Source: Protopterus annectens | Taxonomy: Eukaryota; Chordata; Ceratodontiformes; Protopteridae | Length of the DNA stretch: 64,000 nucleotides | Direction: 5' to 3' | Assembly (NCBI RefSeq): GCF_019279795.1 | Contig: NC_056734.1 | Location: forward strand, 1,644,744-1,708,743 | Shown: positions 14,715 through 28,612 of the stretch, piece by piece | How the letters are laid out: each line of letters starts with the position of its first letter | Numbering within the stretch: position 1 is the stretch's first letter | Program-made: the position numbers and the translations under genes | Notes under the pieces: model-generated | Database searches by the model: none | The model's input: the letters and a program-made list of their open reading frames with translations, nothing else | What the model was told of the DNA's origin: nothing

Positions 14715-15782
14715 ACTGACAACCTGTTTGTTATTATAAGACTGACAACGTGCTTGTTATAAGTGCTTCTATGACAGAGCCTTGCCTCCAGTGACATTAT
14801 GTAACTACATCTCTCACACACTGCATCACTTTATTTAAGAATTTATTATCAGTAAACATTAGACTACTACTTCATTGCCTCAGAATGCCCGTATCCACAA
14901 AGCTGGCTGCAGAGATAGCAGAGAAGTGTATATCCATGACTACTACTCCTTATTTCTTGTTCTACAATGGGATTTTACAAGTGGAGTTTAGAGTTGGCAA
15001 GCTTGGTTGTTGTAAGAATGCCGACTACAGTCAGGACAAAGACCAAAGTCACACGGGTGCTCCTTAGTGCACAAACTAGTTAGTCTTTGTGCAACAAAGT
15101 ACTGTGGAAATTAGAGAGGTGGTTTTACAGGGAAAATGTCAATTCTGAGTGCATGGATATATACAAATCACTGCTGACCACTGCTAAGAGATGAGCAATG
15201 TTGCACAAACTCGCCAAATTAATAGAGGCAATGCAAATAGCCCTCTGACTAACCAAGCCTTCCTCTGTGGTTCTCAGCTCCGAGAGACCAGGCCACCTTC
15301 TAGTTCTGCTAGAAATGGCCTACATAATATAAAAACACACTAAAATCAACCCAAAGTGAGTTTATGCAAGACAATCAAACAAACTAGCTGGACAAACACT
15401 TTTAAAATGACTACAATGCAGAGAAATCAGCAGCAAGGTCCGTGAAAAGTGCATGCGTTTACAGAGGTAAAGGACAGAAAAATACAAAATTAATTTGAAA
15501 GTGCATCAGCAGTACCCTTGTATATCTCAGAAAAGTGCTGATAAAACCACATTACTTCCACAAAATTAACTTTGTTAGAAATGCCCTCACAAGATATCTA
15601 CTGGTTTAAAAATCAACTTCATATTATAAACTCAACTTTTCTGTTCTGAGAATAAGCATGGTTTGGCATTTATAACTCACTTATAAATACTACCTCCTTC
15701 ACCTAACTCATTTCCTGTTACTGGACTGATAAAGTAAACACCATTTGTGCTTACCCAGACCTGTCTAAATTGTGGTGGACAG
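14715..15782. other. Anonymous AT-rich sequence
   Basis: Only short frames without motifs. No terminal repeats or RNA genes were seen. Confidence 0.4.
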
Positions 15783-16099
15783 CATACCTCTCAACCTCTT
15801 AGAGAAAGAAATCTGGACAAAGCCATAAATAATGGGGGGACAAAGGCCAAAAATAGGGACAACATTTAAATATTGCTCTTACAAACTTAGAAAGTTGGTA
15901 GAATAACAGGTTTTGTGTTAGCATCATTTTCTGAAGAGTGTGAAGTCTGAAACTCAAATGTCTGTCATTATTTTCTGACTTCAATCTTTAATGACTTGCC
16001 CATGATTTACCAGAAAACCACAATTTCAGTAAAAACAGACCTAAAATATGAGACAAAAATCTGGACATTCTGTGAAAATCTGTACAGTTGAGAGGTATG
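15783..16099. mobile_element. MITE with CATACCTCTCAAC terminal inverted repeats
   Basis: The left end is CATACCTCTCAAC (15783-15795) and the right end GTTGAGAGGTATG (16087-16099), a perfect 13-bp inverted pair around a 317-bp AT-rich body. The body carries AAATCTGGACA near both ends and GAAGTCTGAAACTCAAATG in the middle. No transposase is present, so it is non-autonomous. Related copies lie at 56.3-58.7 kb. I could not see a convincing target-site duplication, so the superfamily is left open; a hAT-like element is one possibility. Confidence 0.8.
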
Positions 16100-16610
16100 G
16101 GAGAGACTATAAACTTATTCCATTTTTTTAAATGCAGTTATCAGCACTTTATAATTATGCTTAACTTGTATTGTACCTCAACAAAACTTTCTACCACTGG
16201 GTTTCCTGTATTACCCACATGTTCCTTTTCCTGAGATGCGAGTGCAAATATGTTGAGAATTCCCTAAGATCAAACCTATCTGGTGTAATCTTCATACTTT
16301 ATTAAAGAAAATGAAATCCTGAAGATAGACTGGAGCTGGTAAAACTACAGAAGGAGGACAATGGGATCATTTGGTTCCTTTCAGCTTGGGTAAGATTTTT
16401 TTCTCATGAAATACTGGATGAAAAAAGCAAATATAGCTTTAAAAGTATGGAAAGCTTTTCTCCAGCATTCTGTTAATTCATGGAGATGTATCCAAAGATT
16501 CCACAACATTATGGAGCAATAGCAAGACTTTTGGAAAAAGTTAGGTCTGTGCATTTTGACAACGGCACATCAGCTGCACCAAATTACTGTTGTTTGATCA
16601 GCAACTTCCT
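16100..16610. other. Anonymous AT-rich spacer
   Basis: No gene or repeat boundary was recognised before the CR1 3' tail. Confidence 0.4.
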
Positions 16611-16725
16611 CATAGGTTCATAGGTTCATACTAGGCTATCTACCCTGGGACAATTATAAGCCTAGCCCGATTTTGTTTGGCTTATGCCACCCCTTGATTT
16701 GAGTATACTGTGCCCTTTTTAAGGT

Positions 16726-18420
16726 TTAGTTTGCTGTGCTTCTGTCTAATAGTGACACGGAAGTAATTCCCGGGACAAACCTACGATCCCCCATCCACTC
16801 ATCAAGATTCTTCTTGAAGAGATTCAGTGAGGTGCTCTGCCTAACATGAATTGGAATTCTGTTCCAGAGCGAAGGGAGCCTTTGGGTTATGAATCTGTCC
16901 CTCCAGCAAGTTCTATTTATTTCAGTGCTGAGGTTCAAGTCCCTCGAGCGTGTGGCTCTAAGGGATTTAGATTTACTGAGGTGGAGCATGTCCATTAATT
17001 CTGGATTGGACATAGCTTTATACGTCAGGCATAGATCGCCTCGAAGTGGGCGGTATGCAACTGAGTAGAGCTGGAGTTTTTTTAACCGAGCAGCATATGG
17101 CATCTGTTTGAGTCCCTTGATCCTCTTGGTGAGGTACTTTTGGGGTCTTTCTAATTGCTGCAGGTGTCGGGTAAGGTACATCCCAAAAGGGGCATTGTAT
17201 TCTATGATGGGCCTGATGAGGGATGAATAAAGGGGCACGATTACCTCTCTTGATCTAGATGTGAATCCCTTCATGATGAGGTGGGCTATGTAAAAGGTCT
17301 TTCTAACCACTTTGGCAATGTGGTTGTCAAAGGAGAGATTGCTATCAACTTCGGTCCCCAGATCCCTAATTAATTTCTCTGTACTTAATGGGTTACTGCC
17401 TATGTGGTAATTTGTGGGTACATTGTTTTTGCCAAAGGGTATGACTATACTCTTTTTGGCATTTAGCTTTAGACCATGGCTCTGGCACCAGTTATCCGTC
17501 TCTGTGAGACCTTTTTGAAGGATGTTTGTGTCAGCTGGAGAGTTGATTATGGCGCCTAGTTTGCAGTCGTCTGTGAACTTGGTGAGCCATAGTCCTCCCA
17601 CATTGGCCTGTACCTTGGAAAAGTATATACCGAACAAGAGCGGTCCCAGGACAGAACCTTGTGGGACGCCACTTGTGACTGGTTTCGAGTCTGACATGGC
17701 TCCAGCAACTCTCACTCTGTGGGTTCTGTCTTTGAGCCAGTTTGCAACCCATCTTGTGACATAGGGGTTTATATTTAAGCTGGATAGCTTATCTATGATG
17801 CCCGAGTGGGGTATTGTGTCAAATGCCTTTGCTAGGTCCAGATAGGCTGTGTGGACTACCTTCCCTTCATCTATGGCTTTGGTGACTGTTTCGAAGAAGT
17901 CAACCAGGTTCAAAAGGCAGGATCTGCCCTTGATGAAGCCGAACTGGGTAGGATCTAGTGTCTGAAGGTCCCCAATGTCTTTGTTTATGAGCTCCATGAT
18001 GATCCTCTCCATAGCCTTGCAGACTAAGCTAGTCAGGCTTATGGGGCGATAGTTTCCAGGGTCCGTGGAGGGTCCACCTTTGTGGAGTGGGACCACTGTT
18101 GCTGTACGCCATTCTGTGGGCACATATCCTGTAGTGTGGCTGAGATTGTACAGCTGTTTTATTTGAGGGATTAGTTCTTCTTGGAGTTCATGTAGGATGC
18201 AACCTGGGACACCATCTGGTCCCATGGACGCAGTGTTTTTTGCTTTGGAGAGGGCAGCCTTCACCTGAGCATCAGAGATGTTTGGGAGGCAGCCCTCTGC
18301 CGGGATAGATACTTGCTCTTTTTTTGGGGGGAAGGGGGTGGAGAAGTTTGCACTGAACCTGTCTGCCAGGATATTGGCGATGTCTGTGGGTTCAGTGTAT
18401 TTTTTGTTATTTAGAATCAA
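16726..18420 (-). pseudogene. CR1 ORF2, reverse transcriptase segment (564 codons)
   Basis: This is the longest open frame in the window. RT motifs in order: EWRTATVVPLHKGG (about 103-116), NYRPISLTSLVCKAMER (123-139), TAYLDLAKAFDT (191-202), SGVPQGSVLGPLLF (250-263), then KFTDDCKLGA (281-290). Two other copies here have FADD where this one has FTDD, a GCA-to-ACA change at about 17572-17574 next to the catalytic aspartates. The C-terminal block RDRFITQRLPSLWNRIPIHV followed by LFKKNLDEWMGD is the usual CR1 ending. No stop lies between 18420 and about 18540 in this frame, so translation would continue upstream but for the 4-nt deletion. Confidence 0.93.
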
Positions 18421-18533
18421 CTCAGAACAAGTCTGGGAGTTGCATCCCAGGTTCCTAACATAACTGAAAAAAGCCTTATGATTGTCTTTAGTGTCCTGAG
18501 CAATTTTTCTCTCGAAGCTGGCCTTGGAGGATT

Positions 18534-19423
18534 TTATGAGGGATCGTAATTGCTAGTACTGATCAGGGATGCCTTCCCTATTAGGGATTTTGCTCTATCA
18601 TGTATTATTTTCCTCCTTCTGTTGTACAGTTTATTTATGGCTGGGGTCCACCAGACTGGACGCCTGCCTTTGGATGTTTGGGTTTTGGTTTTGTTTGGGA
18701 TAGCATGATCCATGCATTCCTGGAGATCTCCGTAGAATGCATTTATATAGGATTCTGCAGTTTGGGCTGTAGTTTCCACTGGCCCTGGGGCCTTGAAGGA
18801 TTCCACCTCGGTTTTGAGAAGTGAGAAGTTCGCTTTTGAGAAGTTTTTCACTGTGGTTTTCTGGGCTGGGGGTGGGGTCGGGATGTGGACATCCAGTGAA
18901 ATTAATTTATGGTCTGATCTTACCAATGAGGGATATACTTCAGGTGTGGAGCATAGAGTCCCCATGTTGGTAATGATCAGGTCTAGTATGTTATCCCCTC
19001 TTGTGGGAGTGGTGACTAGTTGTTCCATAGCATTTGAGTTTAAAATTTCCAGGAACCTTTGGGCTAAGGTGCTGGGGCTTGAGTAGTGCTCCCAGTCTAC
19101 GTTTGGGTAGTTGAAGTCACCCAATATAATGGTGTTCGGAGAGATCTTCATGTTCTCCAATGTTTTCAGGAAAGCCGAGTGGGATTCCTGACTTTGAGAG
19201 GGTGGTCTGTAGGATGCTACAAACTGAAAAGCAGTCTTGCCCACTATTAGTTGCACATGGATGGTCTTCAATACTTCGTGCAATGCCACTAACCTGGAGG
19301 TGTGGATATCCTTGATAAATATGGACACTCCCCTTCCTTTTGTGGTTTGGTCCAGGTTTTGTGGCCGAAAAGCATGATATGAGGTATAACCTGGTAGTGC
19401 TGGGGTGCTCTCTGGAGCCTTGA
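18534..19423 (-). pseudogene. CR1 ORF2, APE-type endonuclease segment
   Basis: The open frame runs 19496-18534 (320 codons), but roughly its first 24 codons come from the adjoining SINE-like sequence; CR1 homology begins at WFKAPES. Catalytic endonuclease landmarks are visible: YRPP (about residue 96), GDFNYPNVDW (126-135) and RSDHKLISLD (193-202). Endonucleases of this family nick target DNA to prime reverse transcription. The frame ends early in SLISTSNYDPS because of a 4-nt deletion relative to the copies at 33.5 and 50.4 kb, which read SLISISKKLRALIKS and SLISTSKKLRSLIKS. Correcting that shift would join it to the reverse transcriptase frame. Confidence 0.9.
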
Positions 19424-19510
19424 ACCAGAAAAATAAACAACCTCTGCAAGGCTCAAACCCAGGACCCTGCACACCATAGCCAAAGTGATTTACCACTAAG
19501 CCATGTCAGA
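19424..19510 (-). mobile_element. tRNA-derived SINE head (minus strand) abutting CR1
   Basis: On the minus strand, TGGCTTAGTGGTAAATCAC matches a Pol III A box, and about 35 nt later GGGTTTGAGCC resembles a B box. A T-rich stretch (TTTATTTTT) follows and then CR1 sequence starts at once. The tRNA of origin is unclear because arms other than the boxes are poorly conserved. Head and CR1 lie in the same orientation, so this is either an independent insertion or a chimeric retrocopy. Confidence 0.6.
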
Positions 19511-20215
19511 TATATTGTCATGTTCATGATCATGTTGTGTTCGAGCTGGGGATCTGAATTTAAATTACCAAACTTAAAAGAAAATAGGGCAGTGATGAAA
19601 TGATTACTGTATTCTTTGCATTTATCTATATTTTTATTAACCATTTATACTATTTGCATTTTTATTTTTTGGGAAATTCCGCCTCCACTCACCTGACCTT
19701 CAGTCGCTCTCACAACGTCTTTGTCTGATGAGTCTGCTGAACCTCCTTATGCATCCCTGGACTTTCTCTGTCACATGTTTTTGCCAATGAGGACATCAAT
19801 GCACCTGGGGCATCATCATACTTCTGCTGTGAAATGTTTTGCTTTAACTCTCCACCTCTGCTCATGTCAGTCCTGCTTCAGAGGTGGAATATGCAATGTG
19901 CTATCCTGTCATTTCCATAACTGGTTTGATGTCAGCAGCATGCCTAGGCCACCATCAGGCAACACTATGTGTTGCTGTCTCTGCAGTCTCCACCAGGAAA
20001 GGAAACATGGCAGTTTGCCCCATAAATGTGTGCCCCCCACCCTCCGGGTGAGCATGACTTTCCTCACTGCCTGCACTGTTACGTATATTTCTCCATAACA
20101 TTGTGGAATCCTTGTGTAAATTTCCACAAAGTAAGAGCCTCTCAGATAAAAGCTTTCCATCCTTTTAAGTATTACTATTTTGGTATGTTTTATATGGATG
20201 TTATGTAATATATAG
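19511..20215. other. Anonymous sequence
   Basis: A 125-codon plus-strand frame (19721-20098) is Cys/His/Ser-rich but has no motif I recognise and no supporting context. I do not call it a gene. Confidence 0.4.
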
Positions 20216-22855
<2,640 letters not shown>

Positions 22856-24120
22856 TGCATTCTCGGAACCTTCCATATTATGTTAGAAATGAGATTTTAA
22901 ATTCTCCCTTCGATAGAGAATTAGGGTTTGGCCCTTCTGCTGTAGAAGTGATCAAAAAGTGTTATGACAAGGGCAAGCTGATCCAGGAAATCTCTGCAAA
23001 TGTTCAGTTCTCCTTTGCCAAATTGTTCAAGGGATTTTCTTTTCTCCTCTTCCATTTTTGGCAGAAAACAGAATAAACAGTCTTAACAGAATTCAGGTAA
23101 ACAGACATTTAAGAAGGAATGGCAAGGGAGTGCCAAAAAGAAGTCTCTAAACTCCCAAAACCTTGGACAGTCTAATATGTCTGAATGGTTATTCAAGAGA
23201 CCTTGTGACCCATTCCTACCCTGTCCCTCGTTTTCTTCCAGAATGTCTTAATCACCATTTTTCTCTTTGCCAACAAATTGCTTCAGACAAATAGATTCAG
23301 AATATCGTTCATAAGGTTACAGATAACAGTGGGAGGAAATCTTCCCTTCCAGGAGGTCATTACTCTTCCTCCAGATCAGGCTCTTTTGTTCCTAGTGCCA
23401 AAGAAAAAAAATGCTTTGGAGACCAGTTATGGATCTTTCTTTTCCTAAAACTGTGTTAGTTCCCAAATTCAGTAGGACATCACTTCACAACCTGCCACCT
23501 CTTCTTCATCTTTTCCTAGTAACACTAGACTTACACGATTCTTAATACATCCCTATTCATCTAGATTCACCTAGACTTCAGATGCTTCTTAAGGTTTTGC
23601 AGGTCTGGATTACATTAACAGTTCTCTGCCTTACCCTATGCACAATCTACTGCACCACGAGTATTCACAAAGTTTCTAGCTAAAGTTTTAGCTTACTGCA
23701 GGCTACAGGGTGTCCACATTTTTACATATTTAGATGATTTGTTTATCTTTGCAAAGTCTTTTTAAAAGTTTCAGGAATCTCTTTCTATGGTGAATGATCT
23801 CTTGCACAAGTGGGGGTTCAACGACAACAGTCAGTAGGTGCTCCTTCCCTCCATCTCCCTTGTTTTTGGTGTGTTTTCTATGCCACAGTATGGACATATA
23901 TGTTTCTTTGTTCCTAGCATAGTCCTTTCAGGGCTCAGCCTCCCTCTTTCTGCTGAGAGAAAATCCCTGAAGGGCTTTGTATCCAAACTTAAGCTCAAGC
24001 TGCCTGACAGTTTGGGTGTGTGGAAGGTGCCATGAATCTTTGGAAGCTGCCCGGCTGTTACATCCTTGGCAGGATATAACCCATACAGCTAAGGCTGCTG
24101 CAGCAGTGATCATTTGAACA
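22856..24120 (+). pseudogene. DIRS-type retrotransposon reverse transcriptase relic
   Basis: The plus strand around 23610-23760, read in one frame, gives QFSALPYAQSTAPRVFTK (ending at 23672) and shortly after LQGVHIFTYLDDLFIFAKS (to about 23760). These are the paired motifs of DIRS-order reverse transcriptases, with YLDD at the catalytic site. Upstream, LLFLVPKKK then WRPVMDLSF (about 23375-23445, with a shift between them) matches the earlier RT block. Downstream, LLHKWGF then PSISLVF (about 23800-23875) matches the block that follows YLDD. Stops and shifts throughout show it is dead. No terminal repeats, RNase H or tyrosine recombinase were recognised. Both outer limits are approximate. Confidence 0.8.
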
Positions 24121-24619
24121 TCTACTGTTATGGTATGTTCAGCTTATAGAACTTTACTTTCTTCAAGGGGTTACTGACAACCTTCTGCAATACAAAGGCC
24201 TGAAGTACTTACACTAACTTATAGCAAGCAACAATTGTCTGGTGGTAAACATTCTCTTTCATCATCTACCAGTAGAATATAATGTATTCTAGGTGAATTC
24301 TTCTTTGGATATCTGCTTAATTGCTAGGTACCATTTGATCAAACTGCATATTAAAGTGTTTTGTAACACTGAGGTATTGCACAATAGCATCTGGTGAGTC
24401 AAGTGCTGTAATGCATTTTGCCAGTCTACCAGTATTCATTTGGGTTGTTGTTTCAATAAGAAGCTTTGTAAACTGTTTTTGAAACCACAGGCCAAATAAA
24501 TTTAGTGTTTTTCCTGATGACATCATGTCAGGCAGGGCTCCATAGACTTTAATGGATGTGTGTCTGCAGTACTTGTCCATTAAAGTCTATGGACGCATGC
24601 TACGTTTTTCATGACTTGA
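24121..24619. other. Spacer with an 18-bp inverted repeat
   Basis: TCCATAGACTTTAATGGA (24539-24556) and its exact reverse complement (24576-24593) form a hairpin with a 19-nt loop. This could be a small MITE remnant. Nothing else is recognised. Confidence 0.55.
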
Positions 24620-24634
24620 TTTATTTATTTATAT

Positions 24635-24665
<31 letters not shown>

Positions 24666-25655
24666 TTTTAATTTGTTGACCGGGAGTGTCCGACTGGATG
24701 TGGGTCCATTTTCAGCGGAGGCCCGGGGAGAAAAGCTCCACAGTAAAATAAACAGACAGTAGTTACATTGGATTACATAGTGATTAACAATTTAACATAG
24801 AAATTACTTACAACATATTTACAGATGAAGAACGTAGTACATCATTAGACAACTAGAATCTTTATCTGTGAAGTATATAACAGACATTAACAAATGTAAC
24901 AATGAGAAGTTCCTGCTGTATAATAAGTACTAGGCTTATGAGCATCTGAGCTTGCTATCATCAAGGTAGTTAGTGGAGGTGAAAGAAAGGTAGTAGTTGG
25001 ATGGGGTGGATGATATTAGAGTGGGAGTTGCAAGGCCATAGCCAGCATGTTTTTAGGTGCGCTTTTAATAAAGTTTTGAAGTTGGTGCATGATGGTACGG
25101 AGGTAATTGTGGGTGGGAGTGAGTTCCATAATTTGGCTATGGCACAAGAGAATAGTGCTTCACCAGCAGAAGTTATTAGCTTTAGTGATCTGCAAGTGAT
25201 TTTTGTTGCTGGATCTTAGTGGTCTGGTGGTGCGATAGGGTTGGAGTAGATTCTGGAGGGATGGGACATTTAGTGGATGATTTACTAGTTTGTGGGTGAG
25301 TGAGAGTTGATACCACTGAAGGAGGTGAGGGAGTTCAAGCCAGCCCAGTTCAGCAAGTGAGAGACAGTGGTGACTACGGTAGGATGCCCCTGTGGCGAAT
25401 TTTGCGATTTTGTTGTAGCAGGTCTCTAGCTTGTTTAGATCACATTGCCTTAGGTTGGTATATACTGGAGAGGCATAAAGTAGGGTGGAGATAAGGTGGG
25501 AATTTGCTATTGAAATCTTTGCTGCTTTGGTGAGAAATTGTTTATTTCTGTATAATGCCCCTAGTTTTTTGTGGACATTTTTTATGGTCATGGATATGTG
25601 AATGTCAAATTTTAGTTTATTGTCTATTTCCACTCCACTTGATGTCACTGAGATT
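24620..25655 (-). mobile_element. L2-like LINE, 5'-truncated 3' part
   Basis: The minus strand carries the reverse transcriptase C-terminal region (25160-25648: VEIDNKLKFDIHISMTIKNV, LGALYRNKQFL, LISTLLYASPVY). After a stop at NNFCW, the frame continues with AIAKLWNSLPPTI. A 3' UTR follows, ending in the conserved phrase CGGACACTCCCGGTCAACAA and a TAAA-type repeat (24620-24668 on plus). The catalytic RT motifs and endonuclease are absent. The 3' end is shared with the long copy at 35.7 kb. Confidence 0.85.
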
Positions 25656-26129
25656 AAAGATTGCTCTTACTTCTTAGTGGCATCAGCATGGGAAAACCAC
25701 ATTTTGAAAAGGCTTTTGCCTTTGTTTTTTTTTCCATCGTAAAGGGTAAAAAAAAATGCCATTAGAATGAAGATCCTAACTGGCACTTCCTGCACCAGAT
25801 ACAGAGGTGCCAAAGGTAAGTCAAGCTAACATGACAAAACACTTTAAGATTAATGGTAGAAGCAGACTGTTTTAATAATTACCTCATAAACTAGATACTT
25901 TTGTGATAGTTTGCATTCCACATAAACTACAGATCTGCAAAGTAAAATCTCAAGAGCAGAATAGAACTTAAAACTTATGAAGCTTAGGCAGGGAAAAAAA
26001 GCATTCTATGATTTTTTAAAGGTTAGGATTTCACAGAATACTACTGTGCCTTAATATATTAATTTGTTTTGAATAATATACTGTGGTAGTGATTTGCAAA
26101 TAAAGCAGTTCAAAGCAGCAGTAATATAA
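25656..26129. other. Anonymous spacer
   Basis: AT-rich, nothing recognised. Confidence 0.4.
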
Positions 26130-26447
26130 AAAATACCACACAGGGACCTAAACCTTGTCACCACAATAAACAGAACATGCTGGAGGGACAAGATTCCTGT
26201 CCCAGAGACTTCCATACTCTGGAACAAACTACCTATCTATATCAAATAAAGCTCCTCATTAGCATTCTTCAAGAAAAATCTTGATGACTGGATGTGAAAT
26301 TCACAATGGGGATCACTTCTATGGCTCTGCTCAACAGTGGCACAGGAAAATAATTTTCTTGGGTGGCGAAAGCCAGGGTACCTTTTGGCTAGGCTTATAT
26401 AGGCTCTAGGGCCAATAGCCTAGTACCTACCTATAAACCTATGAACC
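26130..26447 (+). mobile_element. CR1 3' end fragment (plus strand)
   Basis: Aligns by eye with the CR1 C-terminal and 3' UTR sequence: GGGACCTAAACCTTGTCACC, then CTGGAGGGACAAGATTCCTG, a LDDWM-like end, GGCTAGGCTTATATAGGCTC, and CCTATAAACCTATGAACC at the tail. It is about 320 bp and severely 5'-truncated. Confidence 0.88.

Positions 26448-28070
<1,623 letters not shown>

Positions 28071-28143
<73 letters not shown>
28071..28143. repeat. (TA)n(TG)n microsatellite, right of foldback element 1
   Basis: ATATATATAT followed by (TG)n to about 28143. With the left tract it forms one microsatellite split by the insertion. Confidence 0.98.
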
Positions 28144-28148
<5 letters not shown>

Positions 28149-28337
28149 ATATGTGCATGTGTATATTTATATTTTACATAAATTCTATGAGCAGTGTGAA
28201 GATGTGAATGAAATATACAACTGGAACCCAGTAAAATTAAATTGGGGACTCATACCTTTATACCTTTCAGAGACAGATGCTTCCTTAATGTGTGATGTGG
28301 TGAAAACAGAAATTGATGTCTCTGGACAATGGTAAGC

Positions 28338-28612
28338 AATGTCTTTCAGCTTTTCCCAGTGAGGAGTCGCCACAGTGGATCACTGGTCCGCAGATTGATT
28401 GGCAGTGGAGTTTTATGGTGTCGAGTTGCCAGACCGGCACCCAACATTCACAGAAGGTATACCCAAACATGCACCTACTTGAAAGTCTTTAAAGCTTATT
28501 CAAATGCAGGGAGGACTTGCAGACTCTGCACAGAAAGCACTCCAGCTGAGAATCAAACTGGAGAACCTCATGCTGTGAGGCAATAATGCTAACCGCTGCA
28601 CCACTGCAGTTG
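28338..28612 (+). repeat. Dispersed repeat, fish-type CGCCACAG family
   Basis: Contains CAGCTTTTCCCAGTGAGGAG then TCGCCACAGTGGATCA at the start, ACTCTGCACAGAAAGCACTC in the middle and GTGAGGCAATAATGCTAACC then GCTGCACCACTGC at the end. I know this ordered set from a widespread vertebrate repeat, best known in fish. It has no coding capacity. Other copies lie at 47.9, 58.2, 58.5 and 60.4 kb, all in the same orientation. Confidence 0.75.

Larger units (their letters stand above)
16611..19423 (-). mobile_element. CR1-clade LINE, best-preserved copy (5'-truncated)
   Basis: The minus-strand element ends with tandem CCTATGAA-type octamers (16611-16630), the tail format typical of CR1 retrotransposons. 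It keeps most of ORF2: an APE-type endonuclease and a reverse transcriptase. The 5' end stops at about 19423 inside the endonuclease, just before the WFKAPESTPALPG stretch, so the N-terminal ARSL and TETW motifs (present in the copy at 34.4 kb) and all of ORF1 are absent. A tRNA-like SINE head directly abuts this truncation point. One 4-nt deletion near 18550 is the only break I found across ORF2. Confidence 0.93.

Noticed and set aside
14210..14821. Long His/Thr-rich and Cys/Val-rich open frames, up to 203 codons
   Set aside because: They are translations of an interrupted (TG)n tract, open on both strands, with no unique protein sequence.
17522..17764. Plus-strand open frames opposite the CR1 and L2-like LINEs (also 32384-32735, 38319-38812, 49363-49908)
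   Set aside because: They are antisense shadows of LINE coding sequence without their own motifs.
19721..20098. 125-codon Cys/His-rich frame as a zinc-finger gene
   Set aside because: Cys and His spacing does not fit a C2H2 or other finger pattern, and no context supports it.
24539..24593. Rho-independent-type terminator hairpin
   Set aside because: The sequence is a palindrome in vertebrate repeat DNA with no adjacent gene; a bacterial terminator is not meaningful here.
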